33,920 nucleotides of DNA from Akkermansiaceae bacterium (GCA_025457665.1 JALOTY010000042.1:1-33920); one strand, 5' to 3'. Positions 25,120-33,507 are shown, counted from the stretch's first letter. Notes: generated from the letters alone by a model not told the origin. Numbers and translations are program-made.

Positions 25120-26289
25120 ATGGATCCCGCCATCACCGCAGCATGGAGATTCGAGGATGGCCTCGTTTATCTGAACCACGGATCTTTCGGAGCGACTCCC
25201 CTCCCCATCCAGCAAATCCAGAGCGAGCTGAGGGCCCGCTTGGAATCCGACCCCGTGGGGTTTCTCTGGCGCACGCTGCCGGAAAGGATCGATCTTGTCC
25301 GGCAGGAGTTGTCGGGCTTTCTCCGTTGTGACCCCGGGGGCCTGGTCTTGGTGCCCAATGCCACCCATGCCTTCAATGCCGTTCTCGGCTCCATCGATTG
25401 GCGACCGGGTGAGGCCATCCTCATGACGGATCACGGCTACAATGCCTGCCGCGCTGCCGCTGAGCGAGCGGCGGAGCGTTACCATCTGGAAATCCACGTT
25501 GCCCCGCTGCCGTGGCCCGTCCCGGATGGGGCCGATTTGGTATCGCCTCTCCTCGATGCCTGCCGGTCCAACACCAGGCTGGCCGTGATCGATCACGTCA
25601 CCAGCGCCACCGCGATCCGATTGCCTGTGGAAAAACTCGTGCCCGCACTGCGGGAGCGCGGGATCGAAACCTTCATCGATGGTGCCCATGCTCCAGGCAT
25701 GATCGACTGCGATCCCGATGATCTGGGCGCCACCTGGTATGCCGGAAATCTCCACAAATGGATTTGCGCCCCCAAGGGTGCGGCATTCCTGCAAACATCG
25801 GCGGCTTGGCGGGAGCGGACTTTTCCCTGCTCGATCAGTCATGGTTGGAACACGCCGATGGCGGGACGCAGTCGCTATCAGGCGATGTTCGACTGGACGG
25901 GAACCACCGACCCCACAGCGTGGCTCTGTGTTCCCGATACCCTGCGCTTCATGGAGTCGCTGGTTCCCGCAGGCTGGGCGGGAATTCGCGACTCGAACCG
26001 GCGCTTCCTGTTAGAAGCGCGCCAATATCTCATGGATGTGCTGGAGGTCCCCTCACCCTGTTCGGAGGATCTGTTAGGCAGCATGTCGACCTTGCCCTTT
26101 CCGCGAGGACTGGAAGCATCGCAGGCGGCGGACTTGCGTCGTCAACTGCGGGACGACCACGCGATCGAGATCCAAACGCTCGAACGCGAAGGCAAAGCCT
26201 GGTTCCGCATCAGCAGGCAGCTTTACAACGGAATGGCCGACTATGAAGCCTTGGCTGCGGCCATCCGCAAGCTGCGCCCTGGTTCCTGA
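25120..26289 (+). CDS. PLP-dependent class V aminotransferase, isopenicillin-N-epimerase-like
   Basis: This 389-residue fold-type I pyridoxal-phosphate enzyme belongs to the class V group and resembles the CefD-like (isopenicillin N epimerase) branch. That group is broad and mostly not involved in antibiotics, so the reaction is unknown; cysteine desulfurase-like or amino-acid side-chain chemistry is possible. Seen directly: YLNHGSFGATPLPIQ at the N-terminus, NATHAFNAVLGSI for cofactor phosphate, VIDHVTSATAIRLPVEKL (the Asp-x-x-x-S/T pocket), ETFIDGAHAPGMIDCD (Asp that contacts the pyridine nitrogen, then His), and Lys213 in AGNLHKWICAPKG as the Schiff-base lysine. SRYQAMFDWTGTTDPTAWL is a subgroup feature. 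No signal peptide. It follows the HAF-repeat gene by 57 bp on the same strand. Confidence 0.9.
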   Translation: MDPAITAAWRFEDGLVYLNHGSFGATPLPIQQIQSELRARLESDPVGFLWRTLPERIDLVRQELSGFLRCDPGGLVLVPNATHAFNAVLGSIDWRPGEAILMTDHGYNACRAAAERAAERYHLEIHVAPLPWPVPDGADLVSPLLDACRSNTRLAVIDHVTSATAIRLPVEKLVPALRERGIETFIDGAHAPGMIDCDPDDLGATWYAGNLHKWICAPKGAAFLQTSAAWRERTFPCSISHGWNTPMAGRSRYQAMFDWTGTTDPTAWLCVPDTLRFMESLVPAGWAGIRDSNRRFLLEARQYLMDVLEVPSPCSEDLLGSMSTLPFPRGLEASQAADLRRQLRDDHAIEIQTLEREGKAWFRISRQLYNGMADYEALAAAIRKLRPGS

Positions 26290-26298
26290 TGTCCGACC

Positions 26299-26727
26299 TC
26301 AGCGGACCGCGCTGTCACGACGCTGGAGGTAGGCCTGGTATTCGGCAAGGGTGGCATAACCATCGCGATTCGTGTCCGCCTCATCGAAGGACGGAGACAT
26401 GGTATCGCGAACCACTTTGCAGGCCTGGGTTTCGGCCAAGGTAGCCTTGCCCGTGCCGCTGGTGTTGATCTTGCGGAAACCTGCCGAAGTGCCACCACCC
26501 GCAAGATACTCGGCTTCCGTGACGAAGCCGTCCTTGTCACTGTCGTAGCGCTTGAAGGCATCCTCGATCATGAGATCGACCACGCGCTCACGGCTCACCC
26601 GCCCGGTCCCCTCCTTGTCAGCTGCGGCGAAGCGCTGCTCGGGAGTCAGCACTTTCTGGCTTGGGACCATGCCACATCCGGCAAGAAACAACGATGCGGC
26701 GAAGAGGGACAGGAGGTTGAATTTCAC
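26299..26727 (-). CDS. EF-hand lipoprotein
   Basis: This 142-residue protein has a lipoprotein signal with lipobox LAGC (Cys18), so it should be anchored in a membrane. Four EF-hand-like loops follow in two pairs: a degenerate one at 37 (DKEGTGRVSRE), a canonical one at 62 (DSDKDGFVTEAE), a degenerate one near 88 (NTSGTGKATLAE) and a canonical one at 118 (DTNRDGYATLAE). The canonical loops have the acidic residues for calcium. The start codon is GTG; no upstream ATG is in frame. It lies 104 bp behind the anti-sigma gene on the same strand and converges on the aminotransferase. A calcium-responsive partner of the sigma/anti-sigma pair is possible but not shown. Confidence 0.85.
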   Translation of the reverse strand: MKFNLLSLFAASLFLAGCGMVPSQKVLTPEQRFAAADKEGTGRVSRERVVDLMIEDAFKRYDSDKDGFVTEAEYLAGGGTSAGFRKINTSGTGKATLAETQACKVVRDTMSPSFDEADTNRDGYATLAEYQAYLQRRDSAVR

Positions 26728-26831
26728 TAAGCCAACAAAGCCATCTGCCCTCGCAGAGTCAATGGAGAAGTCCGGACAAGGCAGCGCACCGGGGTGCAGG
26801 GAAACCTGCCCGCATATCCCTGACCAGCGGG

Positions 26832-27746
26832 TCAGAAAACCTCATCGAGATGCTCGGGAGAAGAGTGCCCGAGAAGCAGAAACACACGGCCGCCCTCCTG
26901 CCATTTCGCCACGGCCCAGTCGCCCCGTTTTTCGAGTTTCGGGCTGCCGCATGCCGGCAGTTTGCAGCGGACATCCCGCTGGCGGAACACCACCATGTGA
27001 ACGATGTCATTCTCAGCCCGGCGGAAACAGACGATGGCCCCGCGTTTGCCGCCGACATCGATGGTCCGGCAGCCGATCCCGGGAATGTCCTTGAGCCCTG
27101 GAGGCAGGCAGCCCTGTGGGCAGGCGGCACCGTGTTCCCGGATATGCCTGAAGAGGACCTCGTGATCGGGATTCTTCAGATCGAGGGTGAATCCAGGAGA
27201 TTCCAGCTCGGCAATCGCCTGCTGTTCGAGGCGGGTGATCGTTACTGGCACGACGGCCTCAGGTGCCGGATTTTGCGTGAGAGCCGCTTGATCCTTTCCT
27301 TGATCCGGATCGGGTCGGGTCAAGATGAGGGCCAGGGCAATCCCGGCAGCGGCCGCCAAAGGAACGGCAAAGCGACGCCACATCCGGGGCCGGGAAATCC
27401 CCGTGGCGACACTGCTCTGCATGGCCATGAGAATCTCCTCGCGCAAACCGTCAGGTGGACGGATTTCCATCAAGGCCCGGGACCAGACCTCATCCATGTC
27501 GCATGGCTCGACCTCGCGATCCCCGGCAAGTCCGGCAAGAATCTCGCTCCGGAGGTCCTCGGGCAAAGCCAGCCGATTGAGCGCCGCCGAAAACTCGGCA
27601 TCGGCCGCACGCTCCCGCGCGAGCCATTCGCCCAATTCACGATCGGCCGCCGCCAATGCCAGCGCCTCAGCGAACTCCGCATCCGCTGCGTCCGCGCCAT
27701 CAGGCCGGAATGACCGGAGCACGAATCTTGCCTTTTCCCTATCCAT
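26832..27746 (-). CDS. Membrane anti-sigma factor with six-cysteine extracytoplasmic domain
   Basis: This 304-residue protein overlaps the sigma gene by 8 bases and is probably its inhibitor. The cytoplasmic part (1-124) is helical and includes two similar units, ALPEDLRSEILAGL (about 60-73) and RPPDGLREEILMAM (about 96-109). It has no classic HxxxCxxC zinc motif. A single membrane segment lies at about 125-143. The outside part (144-304) ends in a compact domain with six cysteines at 209, 213, 226, 240, 261 and 266, in the context CPQGC, GIGCRTI, GAIVCF and RCKLPACG. Such a domain could form disulfides or bind metal and so sense redox or metal stress. Sequence similarity to a named anti-sigma family is weak; context carries the call. 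Confidence 0.8.
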   Translation of the reverse strand: MDREKARFVLRSFRPDGADAADAEFAEALALAAADRELGEWLARERAADAEFSAALNRLALPEDLRSEILAGLAGDREVEPCDMDEVWSRALMEIRPPDGLREEILMAMQSSVATGISRPRMWRRFAVPLAAAAGIALALILTRPDPDQGKDQAALTQNPAPEAVVPVTITRLEQQAIAELESPGFTLDLKNPDHEVLFRHIREHGAACPQGCLPPGLKDIPGIGCRTIDVGGKRGAIVCFRRAENDIVHMVVFRQRDVRCKLPACGSPKLEKRGDWAVAKWQEGGRVFLLLGHSSPEHLDEVF

Positions 27747-28293
27747 GGTTTGTTCGGAGCTTTCCGGGTTCGAGTTGCAGGATGTTCTTCGGAGCGCTGG
27801 AAGGCTCGCGGGTCATCTTCCGTCTCAGCATTTCCTTCGCCCGCGAGATCCGGGACATGACGGTGCCAATCGGGATATCGAGAATCTCAGCGATCTCCTT
27901 GTAGCTGTGCTGCTGGAGATAGAAGAGGGTGATCGGAGCGCGGAAGGTCTCATCCAACTCGCCCAGCAGCTCCATCGCCCGCTGGCCGTCCATCTGACGG
28001 TCCGGATCCTCCGATCCGCTTTCGGCCTCATCGGCCAGATTCTCCGAAACCTCGCCCCCGGTGTATTTCCGATTGCGGCGCGCATGGGAGAGGAACTCCC
28101 GGTGCAAAGTGGTGAACAGCCAGGTCTTGGCTTTGGAGCGATCCCGAAGCTGCTCTCCCTTCTGGGCCCAAATGCAGAAAGTCTGCTGCACGAGATCCGC
28201 CGCCGTCTCGCGATCCTTCGAGAGGGACAGGGCAAAACGGAACAATGATCCGTAGTGCTCGTCCACCAATGTCTCGAATTCGCTCATCTCCAT
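27739..28293 (-). CDS. ECF-type RNA polymerase sigma factor
   Basis: This 184-residue sigma-70 family factor has the two-domain ECF layout. Region 2 is VDEHYGSLFRFALSLSKDRETAADLVQQTFCIWAQ, with AKTWLFTTLHREFLSHAR as region 2.4. A linker (GGEVSENLADEAES) follows, then region 4: APITLFYLQQHSYKEIAEILDIPIGTVMSRISRAKEML. Two in-frame ATGs are available, two codons apart (28293, 28287). Its 3' end overlaps the anti-sigma gene, the classic arrangement for an ECF sigma held inactive by its membrane partner. The target promoter is unknown; ECF groups usually also transcribe their own operon, so the AT-rich DNA before the small ORF upstream could be a target. Confidence 0.95.
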   Translation of the reverse strand: MEMSEFETLVDEHYGSLFRFALSLSKDRETAADLVQQTFCIWAQKGEQLRDRSKAKTWLFTTLHREFLSHARRNRKYTGGEVSENLADEAESGSEDPDRQMDGQRAMELLGELDETFRAPITLFYLQQHSYKEIAEILDIPIGTVMSRISRAKEMLRRKMTREPSSAPKNILQLEPGKLRTNHG

Positions 28294-28367
28294 CCTTGGG
28301 AGCGGAGGCGATCGAACTTTATTCCGAGGAATTTCCCCTCGAATCCCGTCACGACCGATCGTGTGGA

Positions 28368-28694
28368 CTATCGACCCGACATTCCCGCACCGGGGAACAG
28401 GATGACGTTCGAAGGAAGCGCCATCGCAGGCGCGCCAGGTGCGTCCCGCCTCTCCCTCTGCATGACCTTTTCGGCCAGCTTCAGAAGTTGGAAGACATCA
28501 CGACGATCATTGGGGGCCTTCCCAAGGAAGGCGATTTTCATTACGGCCTCGCGGCTCATGGCTGGAATAGGGGTTGGGTGAGAACCACTACTCCCGACGA
28601 CTCGGCCTTGGGGGGCACGGGCGCGAACCTTGCGGGTGTGGGTGAACGGGCTGATTTCTACCATTTCCGTGAGGTTGGGCAAGTCATAATTCAC
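28368..28694 (-). CDS. Small protein of unknown function upstream of the sigma factor
   Basis: I do not recognise this 108-residue frame. It starts at GTG (encoding NYDLPNLTEM) with a TGA immediately before it, and ends in NVILFPGAGMSGR. Support for it being real is moderate: third codon positions are mostly C or G (GCC, ATC, GTC, CTG), a promoter-like AT-rich block lies directly upstream, and the sigma gene follows on the same strand after 74 bp. It is basic (RVRARAPQGR, NDRRDVFQL, MQRERR), without signal peptide or membrane segment. An internal ATG (MSREAVMKIAFLG) could give a shorter form. It may be a chance frame in the sigma gene leader. Confidence 0.45.
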   Translation of the reverse strand: MNYDLPNLTEMVEISPFTHTRKVRARAPQGRVVGSSGSHPTPIPAMSREAVMKIAFLGKAPNDRRDVFQLLKLAEKVMQRERRDAPGAPAMALPSNVILFPGAGMSGR

Positions 28695-28699
28695 TCATT

Positions 28700-28745
28700 T
28701 TAAGATACTTTTGATTTCTTAAATATCCTGATTCACAAGGATTTC
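28700..28745 (-). promoter_or_regulatory. AT-rich promoter-like element before the small ORF and sigma operon
   Basis: On the minus strand it reads CCTTGTGAATCAGGATATTT, then AAGAAATCAAAAG and on to the GTG start. CTTGTGA and TATTTAAGA also occur before the LysM gene (5274-5305), but with 7 bases between them here and 2 there. It is a plausible promoter; hexamers not assigned. Confidence 0.4.
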
Positions 28746-28872
28746 GCCTAACCGAAAAGTCAGGTGCATGACGGTTTTCAAGCTCACCCAAGTGTCTCGA
28801 ATCGCAACAAACTTTCTCGTTATCAGCCGCTTGTGAAACATCTGCTCGCTTCAGGAGGGCCTCCCCCAGACA

Positions 28873-28912
28873 CGAAAAAGCGCGTGACGGACATGCCGCA
28901 CGCGCTTCGGAT
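28873..28912 (-). terminator. Rho-independent terminator of the PDZ gene
   Basis: Read on the minus strand, a perfect 9-bp stem AAGCGCGTG / CACGCGCTT with a 12-base loop is followed by T residues (TTTCG). It lies about 100 bp past the annotated amber stop but only 21 bp past the TGA that would end the read-through product. Confidence 0.8.
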
Positions 28913-29008
28913 CGTCCTTCCGACGCCTCAATCTTTTTTCCGTTCGCGACTCATTTCGTCGATCCTCTTCTCCAAACGGCGGATCATTTCGCGTTGTTTT
29001 GCGATTTC

Positions 29009-29539
29009 CTAATTCATTTCCCGCAGGGAGCGAACCATCCGTTCGACCGCTTCGCCACCAGCGGGGGCCGGCCGATCCGGAGTGGGACGAAGGCGCTCTT
29101 GGGGAGGAAGCGGAGGGCTGAGTCGGACCTGGCGGCGTTTGCCTTCATGAATGAGATCGAGAACCAGAGGTCTGGACTTTGCCCCGGCCTCAAGGACCTG
29201 ACGGCGCAGGGACTCGGTGTCTTTGACTTTCTGGCCGGAGGCACGGACGATGACATCGCCCACGATGATGCCAGCCTTGGCCGCCGGTCCGCCTCGATCG
29301 ACCATCCGCACGACCACGCCTGCATCCTTTTCGATTTGAAGATGCTGGCGAATGAGTGGCTCCACGGGCGCCACCTCGATGCCGATCCGCCAATCACTTT
29401 GCTGGCGTTCCGGTTCCGCCATTCTCTCCGGTCTCGGAGGGCGGTTTTGTCCACGATCCTGGGGTTCTTGAGCCCACAGCGTCGATGGCATGACAAGCAA
29501 ACAGGCAAGGGCGGCGAGGGTATGGGATACGGGTTTCAT
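29009..29539 (-). CDS. Exported PDZ-domain protein
   Basis: This 176-residue exported protein has a signal peptide (SHTLAALACLLVMPSTLWAQ), a Pro/Arg-rich linker and one PDZ domain at about 48-145 (GIEVAPVEPLIRQHLQIEKD, GGPAAKAGIIVGDVIVRASG and RRQVLEAGAKSRPLVLDLIH). It lacks a protease domain, so it is a peptide-binding adaptor, likely periplasmic. The C-terminal RSLREMN is cut by an amber TAG, yet the same frame goes on for 26 codons (EIAKQREMIRRLEKR and onward, ending ERKKD) to a TGA at 28928. The terminator sits right behind that TGA, not behind the amber codon. The ORF may thus be a truncated or read-through gene. It is divergent from the ACT protein, whose start is 158 bp away. Confidence 0.85.
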   Translation of the reverse strand: MKPVSHTLAALACLLVMPSTLWAQEPQDRGQNRPPRPERMAEPERQQSDWRIGIEVAPVEPLIRQHLQIEKDAGVVVRMVDRGGPAAKAGIIVGDVIVRASGQKVKDTESLRRQVLEAGAKSRPLVLDLIHEGKRRQVRLSPPLPPQERLRPTPDRPAPAGGEAVERMVRSLREMN

Positions 29540-29697
29540 CAGTCATGAAACGCCGCGAATGGAGAAAAGTTGTCGGCGGATTTCCATCAGTGGATTCGGT
29601 GGAAAAGAAGCGCGGCTTGGCAGCGCTGTGGATGCTCCCCCGCCCTGCCCTGAGTTTTTTCATGCCCTGCGAGGCTTTTCTGTGCTCCATTGCCCTC

Positions 29698-30201
29698 ATG
29701 AAACCCTCACTCGTCATGACGGTCCTTGCCCCGGACCGACCCGGCATCGTCAAAACCTTGGCCTCGACAGTGGAATCCCACGGCGGCAATTGGCTGGAAA
29801 GCCGGATGGCACGACTTGCGGGGCAGTTTGCCGGAATCGTCCGGGTCGAGGTTGCAGCGGATTCCGCCGATGCCCTCATCGCTGCGCTGCAGGGCTTGCC
29901 GGAGATCGATGTCCGCCTGTTGCGCGAAGACCCGGCCGGGGACTCGCCGCACGGGATTCTGAAGCTCGAAGTGGTTGGCAACGACCGCCCGGGCATCGTC
30001 CGGCAGCTTTCCGCCGCCATCGCCGGAGCAGGAGGAAATCTGGAAGAATTGGAAACACGGCTCGAAAGCGCCCCGATGTCCGGCCACCCGCTTTTTCATG
30101 CCACCGCGCGCATCGCCCTGCCATCGGGATGCACGGAGGATGCCTTGATCGCCGCCGTGGAAGGCCTGGGTGCCGACCTCGCGGTCACGATTCAGGAGTG
30201 A
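29698..30201 (+). CDS. Double-ACT-domain protein (GcvR-like)
   Basis: Two ACT domains in 167 residues match the GcvR/glycine cleavage regulator-like group, which bind small ligands such as amino acids. The start MKPSLVMTVLAPDRPG is chosen because the first ACT begins right there; an upstream ATG 51 codons earlier only adds a non-conserved lead. ACT 1 is about 3-75 (VMTVLAPDRPGIVKTLASTV, ESRMARLAGQFAGIVRVEV) and ACT 2 about 87-165 (ILKLEVVGNDRPGIVRQLSA, NLEELETRLESAPMSGHPLF). The SGxPLF piece is typical of the family's second domain. No DNA-binding domain is present, so it acts through protein contacts. It converges with trpG, 15 bp apart. Confidence 0.9.
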   Translation: MKPSLVMTVLAPDRPGIVKTLASTVESHGGNWLESRMARLAGQFAGIVRVEVAADSADALIAALQGLPEIDVRLLREDPAGDSPHGILKLEVVGNDRPGIVRQLSAAIAGAGGNLEELETRLESAPMSGHPLFHATARIALPSGCTEDALIAAVEGLGADLAVTIQE

Positions 30202-30216
30202 TCAGAGATTCGGCGC

Positions 30217-30780
30217 TCAGAACTTCAGGAAGTTCTCCAGCATCGCCTTGCCGTGTTCGGTGAGGATGGATTCCGGGTGAAACTGCACGCCATGAACCGG
30301 CAGTTCCTTGTGCCGCAGCCCCATGATTTCGCCTTCGGCGGTCCAGGCCGTGATTTCCAGGCAGTCGGGAAGGGTCTCCCGTTTCACGATGAGCGAGTGA
30401 TAGCGCGTGGCCTCGAAAGGACTCGGCAAGCCCGCGAAGACACTTCCGCCCGCATGCAGGATGGGCGAGGTCTTGCCATGCATGAGGCGGTCGGCCCTCA
30501 CGACATCGCCACCGTAAACCTGGCCGATGGATTGATGGCCCAGACAGACGCCAAGCACGGGCAACCTGCTGCCGAACTCGCGAATGACATCGAGCGAGAC
30601 CCCCGCCTCATTCGGCGTGCAGGGTCCCGGGGAAATGCAGATTCGCGTGGGCCGCAGCGCGCGGATTTCGTCCACGCCGAGGTCGTCGTTGCGGATGATT
30701 TTCATCTCGGCACCCAGCTCGCCGAAGTACTGAACGAGATTGTAGGTGAAGGAATCGTAGTTATCGATGATGAGCAGCAT
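30217..30780 (-). CDS. trpG: Anthranilate synthase glutamine amidotransferase subunit
   Basis: TrpG releases ammonia from glutamine for anthranilate synthase, the first committed step of tryptophan synthesis; in some bacteria the same subunit also serves folate synthesis (PabA). The 187-residue length is right for the amidotransferase alone, not fused to TrpD. Catalytic triad: Cys79 in [11 protein letters not shown], His168 and Glu170 in [14 protein letters not shown]. The N-terminal [19 protein letters not shown] and the oxyanion-strand [11 protein letters not shown] are family hallmarks. It follows trpE by 5 bp on the same strand, so both are co-expressed. Confidence 0.97.
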   Translation of the reverse strand: MLLIIDNYDSFTYNLVQYFGELGAEMKIIRNDDLGVDEIRALRPTRICISPGPCTPNEAGVSLDVIREFGSRLPVLGVCLGHQSIGQVYGGDVVRADRLMHGKTSPILHAGGSVFAGLPSPFEATRYHSLIVKRETLPDCLEITAWTAEGEIMGLRHKELPVHGVQFHPESILTEHGKAMLENFLKF

Positions 30781-30785
30781 GGCCT

Positions 30786-32285
30786 TCAGGGATCGAGGGT
30801 TTGGGCCAGGGCGATGGCCCGCAGCATGCCTTTCGCCTTGTTCACGGTTTCGTTGTATTCGTAGGTGGGATCACTGTCCGCCACCACTCCCGCGCCGGCT
30901 TGCACGTAAGCGCGACCGTCCTTGAGCAGACAGGTGCGCAGGGTGATGCAGGAGTCATGCGCTCCATCGAATCCAAACCAACCCACCGCCCCGGCGTAGG
31001 CGCAGCGTTTGTTTTTCTCCAGTTCATCGATGATCTGCATCGCCCGGATCTTCGGCGCGCCGGAAACCGTGCCCGCAGGGAAAGTGGCCCTCAGAACATC
31101 ATAGGCACTGTGTTCGGGAGAAAGGGTGCCGGTGACGTTGGAAACGATGTGCATCACATGGCTGTAACGCTCGATGATCATGAAATCATCGACCTTCACA
31201 CTGCCGTGCACGGCGATGCGGCCGACGTCATTGCGGGCCAGATCGATGAGCATCAGGTGCTCCGCGCGCTCTTTCGGATCGGCCAGGAGATCGGCAGCGA
31301 GGGCGTCGTCCTCCTCCGCCGTCTTGCCCCTCCAGCGGGTGCCGGCAATCGGGCGGATATCGATCCTCCCGCCGATCGAGCGGACGTGAACCTCCGGAGA
31401 GCTTCCCACGAGAGCAAAGCCCTCCAGTTCCAGAATGAACATGTAGGGAGAGGGATTCACGTGCCGCAGAGCCCGGTAGAGGTCCACGGGCGATCGGCGG
31501 AAATCAGCCTGAAAGCGCTGGCTGGGGACAAACTGGAACACATCACCCGCAGCGATGTATTCCTTGCCCTTCAAGACCGCGGCTTCGAATTCCTCCTGCG
31601 TGGTATTGCTCGTCGCCTCGCATGGATCCACCTTTGCCAAGCCATTCAAGGGTGGCACATGCAGCGGACGTTCGAGCATTTCCACCGTTGCCGCGATCCT
31701 CTCGCGGGCATCGATGTAGGCGGACTCATGATCGTCGTGCTCGTCAAGAAACGCATTGGCGATGATCAGCACCCGGCGGAGTTTCTGATCGAACACCACG
31801 AGGGTATCGGCCATGACGAAGACCCCATCAGGAATTCCCAGGACATCCGGAGGTGGATTCGCCACTGTGGGTTCGAACTGCCTGACGGCATCGTAGGAAA
31901 GATAGCCCACCAAACCACCGCAAAAGGGTGGCAGATTGCCATGCTGCACGGCCCGATACGGAGCCATGTGGCGCTGCAGGGCCGCGAGAATGTCGTCCTC
32001 GACGGTTTCCGTGAAGACCTTCGATCCCTCACGCACGGTGACTTCCCGGCCACGGGCTTCGATCACTCGACGTGGGCCGCTGCCGAGGATGGACCATCGA
32101 CCGCTCTTGTCGGTGCTTTCCGCACTTTCCAACAGGAAGGAGTGCCGGCCGTCCCGCACCTTGAGGTAGGCGGAAAGCGGCGTTTCAAAGTCCGCAGCGA
32201 GCTGGGTGAAGACAGGAATCACATTTCCCCTCTCCGCCAGCCCGGCAAACTCCTCCAGCGAGGGCTCGATCGGGATCCGGTTCAC
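30786..32285 (-). CDS. trpE: Anthranilate synthase component I
   Basis: TrpE makes anthranilate from chorismate and the ammonia supplied by TrpG. The protein is 499 residues if it starts at GTG ([12 protein letters not shown]), 79 bp behind the nagA stop; the frame is open 45 codons further but would run into nagA. The tryptophan-sensing LLES motif is present ([15 protein letters not shown]), which implies feedback inhibition. The chorismate-binding core has [46 protein letters not shown] (usually TRPRG, here TRWRG), LARNDVGRI, and [18 protein letters not shown]. No trp leader peptide or attenuator is visible in the short gap. Operon: trpE-trpG, with nagA upstream on the same strand. Confidence 0.96.
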   Translation of the reverse strand: MNRIPIEPSLEEFAGLAERGNVIPVFTQLAADFETPLSAYLKVRDGRHSFLLESAESTDKSGRWSILGSGPRRVIEARGREVTVREGSKVFTETVEDDILAALQRHMAPYRAVQHGNLPPFCGGLVGYLSYDAVRQFEPTVANPPPDVLGIPDGVFVMADTLVVFDQKLRRVLIIANAFLDEHDDHESAYIDARERIAATVEMLERPLHVPPLNGLAKVDPCEATSNTTQEEFEAAVLKGKEYIAAGDVFQFVPSQRFQADFRRSPVDLYRALRHVNPSPYMFILELEGFALVGSSPEVHVRSIGGRIDIRPIAGTRWRGKTAEEDDALAADLLADPKERAEHLMLIDLARNDVGRIAVHGSVKVDDFMIIERYSHVMHIVSNVTGTLSPEHSAYDVLRATFPAGTVSGAPKIRAMQIIDELEKNKRCAYAGAVGWFGFDGAHDSCITLRTCLLKDGRAYVQAGAGVVADSDPTYEYNETVNKAKGMLRAIALAQTLDP

Positions 32286-32364
32286 GTGCGGCGGAGTGTG
32301 CCCCGCCGGCGGCCGGGTGCAAGCTTTGGCAAAGGCCACCGGGGATTTCCACAAGCGCCGGCTT

Positions 32365-33507
32365 TCACTCCGCGCGAATCTCCCCGCCCACCAGCGTTTT
32401 CCAAACAGCGAAGTCGGCATCGAGAATCACCAGATCGGCGTGAAATCCTGGCTCGATCTTTCCAAAGCCCTCCAATCCCAGCGAGCAGGCCTGGTTCCAC
32501 GAGGTCGCCTTGACGATCTGATGCAGCGGCAATCCGGTGATTTCCGCCACATGTTTGACCCCGTGATTGAAGCGCAAGGCCGAGCCCGCAAGAGCGCCCC
32601 CTTCCTTCAGTCTTGCCGTGCCGTTCTCCGCCACCACCACCAGCCCGCCCAACATCACCTCGCCCTTGTCGATCCACGATGCCGCCATGGAATCGGTGAT
32701 CATCATCAGACGCTCGATGGGCACCACGCGGAAGATCAGCTTCAGCATGTCCGGACAGAGGTGGATGGTGTCGCAGATCAGTTCGATCTTCAGCGAATCA
32801 TCCATCAGCCCCGCTCCCACCACGCCGATTTCCCGATGGTGCAAAGGCGTCATGGCATTGCCGAAATGGGTCAAATGACTGAGGCCCGCCGACTTGGCGG
32901 TGAGAATTTCCCCGCAGGTCGCCGCCGTGTGGGCAGCGGAGCTGGTGATCCCCATCTGGCGGGCCGCCGCAATCAGCTCGACAGCCCCCGGGAGCTCCGG
33001 AGCCAGGGAAACGATGAGAGCCGGACAGATTTCGTGGAGCCGCTTCAGTTCCCCGATGTCGGGCGGTCTAACAAACTCAGGATTCTGCGCGCCAGCCTTG
33101 GTGACATTGATGTAGGGCCCCTCGACATGCACCCCGGGGCATCGCGTGAACTCCGGATGGGCCGCATAGGCAGCGCATTTTTCCATGATGCTCGCCAGCT
33201 TGTCCGCCGGCTGGGTGAGAGTGGTGGGCAGCCAGGTCGTGACCCCCTCCTGAATTTTCCGTTTCGCGATGTGGCGGATCGCATTCAGATCATCGTCACA
33301 GACGTCATGCCGATCCGCACCATGGCAGTGGATATCGAAAAAGCCCGGCATGAGCATGCGGCCACCGGCATCGATCTCCCTGGCGATCCCCGCAGGCGCA
33401 TCGCCTTCGAAAACTTCCAGAATCCTGCCGTTCTCCATGACCAATCCGCCCCGGGCGATCTCCACATCCGGAGAAATCACCCGGGCGTTGTGAATGCATG
33501 TCTTCAT
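32365..33507 (-). CDS. nagA: N-acetylglucosamine-6-phosphate deacetylase
   Basis: NagA removes the acetyl group from GlcNAc-6-phosphate in amino-sugar and cell-wall recycling. The 380-residue amidohydrolase has the metal and catalytic residues: His60 and His62 (DIHCHGADRHD), Glu129 (GVHVEGPYIN), His193 (SSAAHTAAT), His214 (HLTHFGNAM) and Asp272 (MITDSM). The KAGAQNP stretch near 137 and GGALAGSALRFNHGV are also family features. It is not next to nagB or a phosphotransferase gene. It precedes trpE on the same strand with a 79-bp gap, so partial co-transcription is possible. A terminator separates it from the upstream pgsA. Confidence 0.95.
   Translation of the reverse strand: MKTCIHNARVISPDVEIARGGLVMENGRILEVFEGDAPAGIAREIDAGGRMLMPGFFDIHCHGADRHDVCDDDLNAIRHIAKRKIQEGVTTWLPTTLTQPADKLASIMEKCAAYAAHPEFTRCPGVHVEGPYINVTKAGAQNPEFVRPPDIGELKRLHEICPALIVSLAPELPGAVELIAAARQMGITSSAAHTAATCGEILTAKSAGLSHLTHFGNAMTPLHHREIGVVGAGLMDDSLKIELICDTIHLCPDMLKLIFRVVPIERLMMITDSMAASWIDKGEVMLGGLVVVAENGTARLKEGGALAGSALRFNHGVKHVAEITGLPLHQIVKATSWNQACSLGLEGFGKIEPGFHADLVILDADFAVWKTLVGGEIRAE

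Noticed and set aside
28764..29012. Small plus-strand open frame of 82 codons
   Set aside because: It covers the PDZ gene terminator and the antisense of its 3' end; composition is not coding-like.
29545..29697. 51-codon upstream extension of the ACT protein
   Set aside because: Not part of the ACT fold and without a ribosome binding site; the internal ATG fits the domain start.
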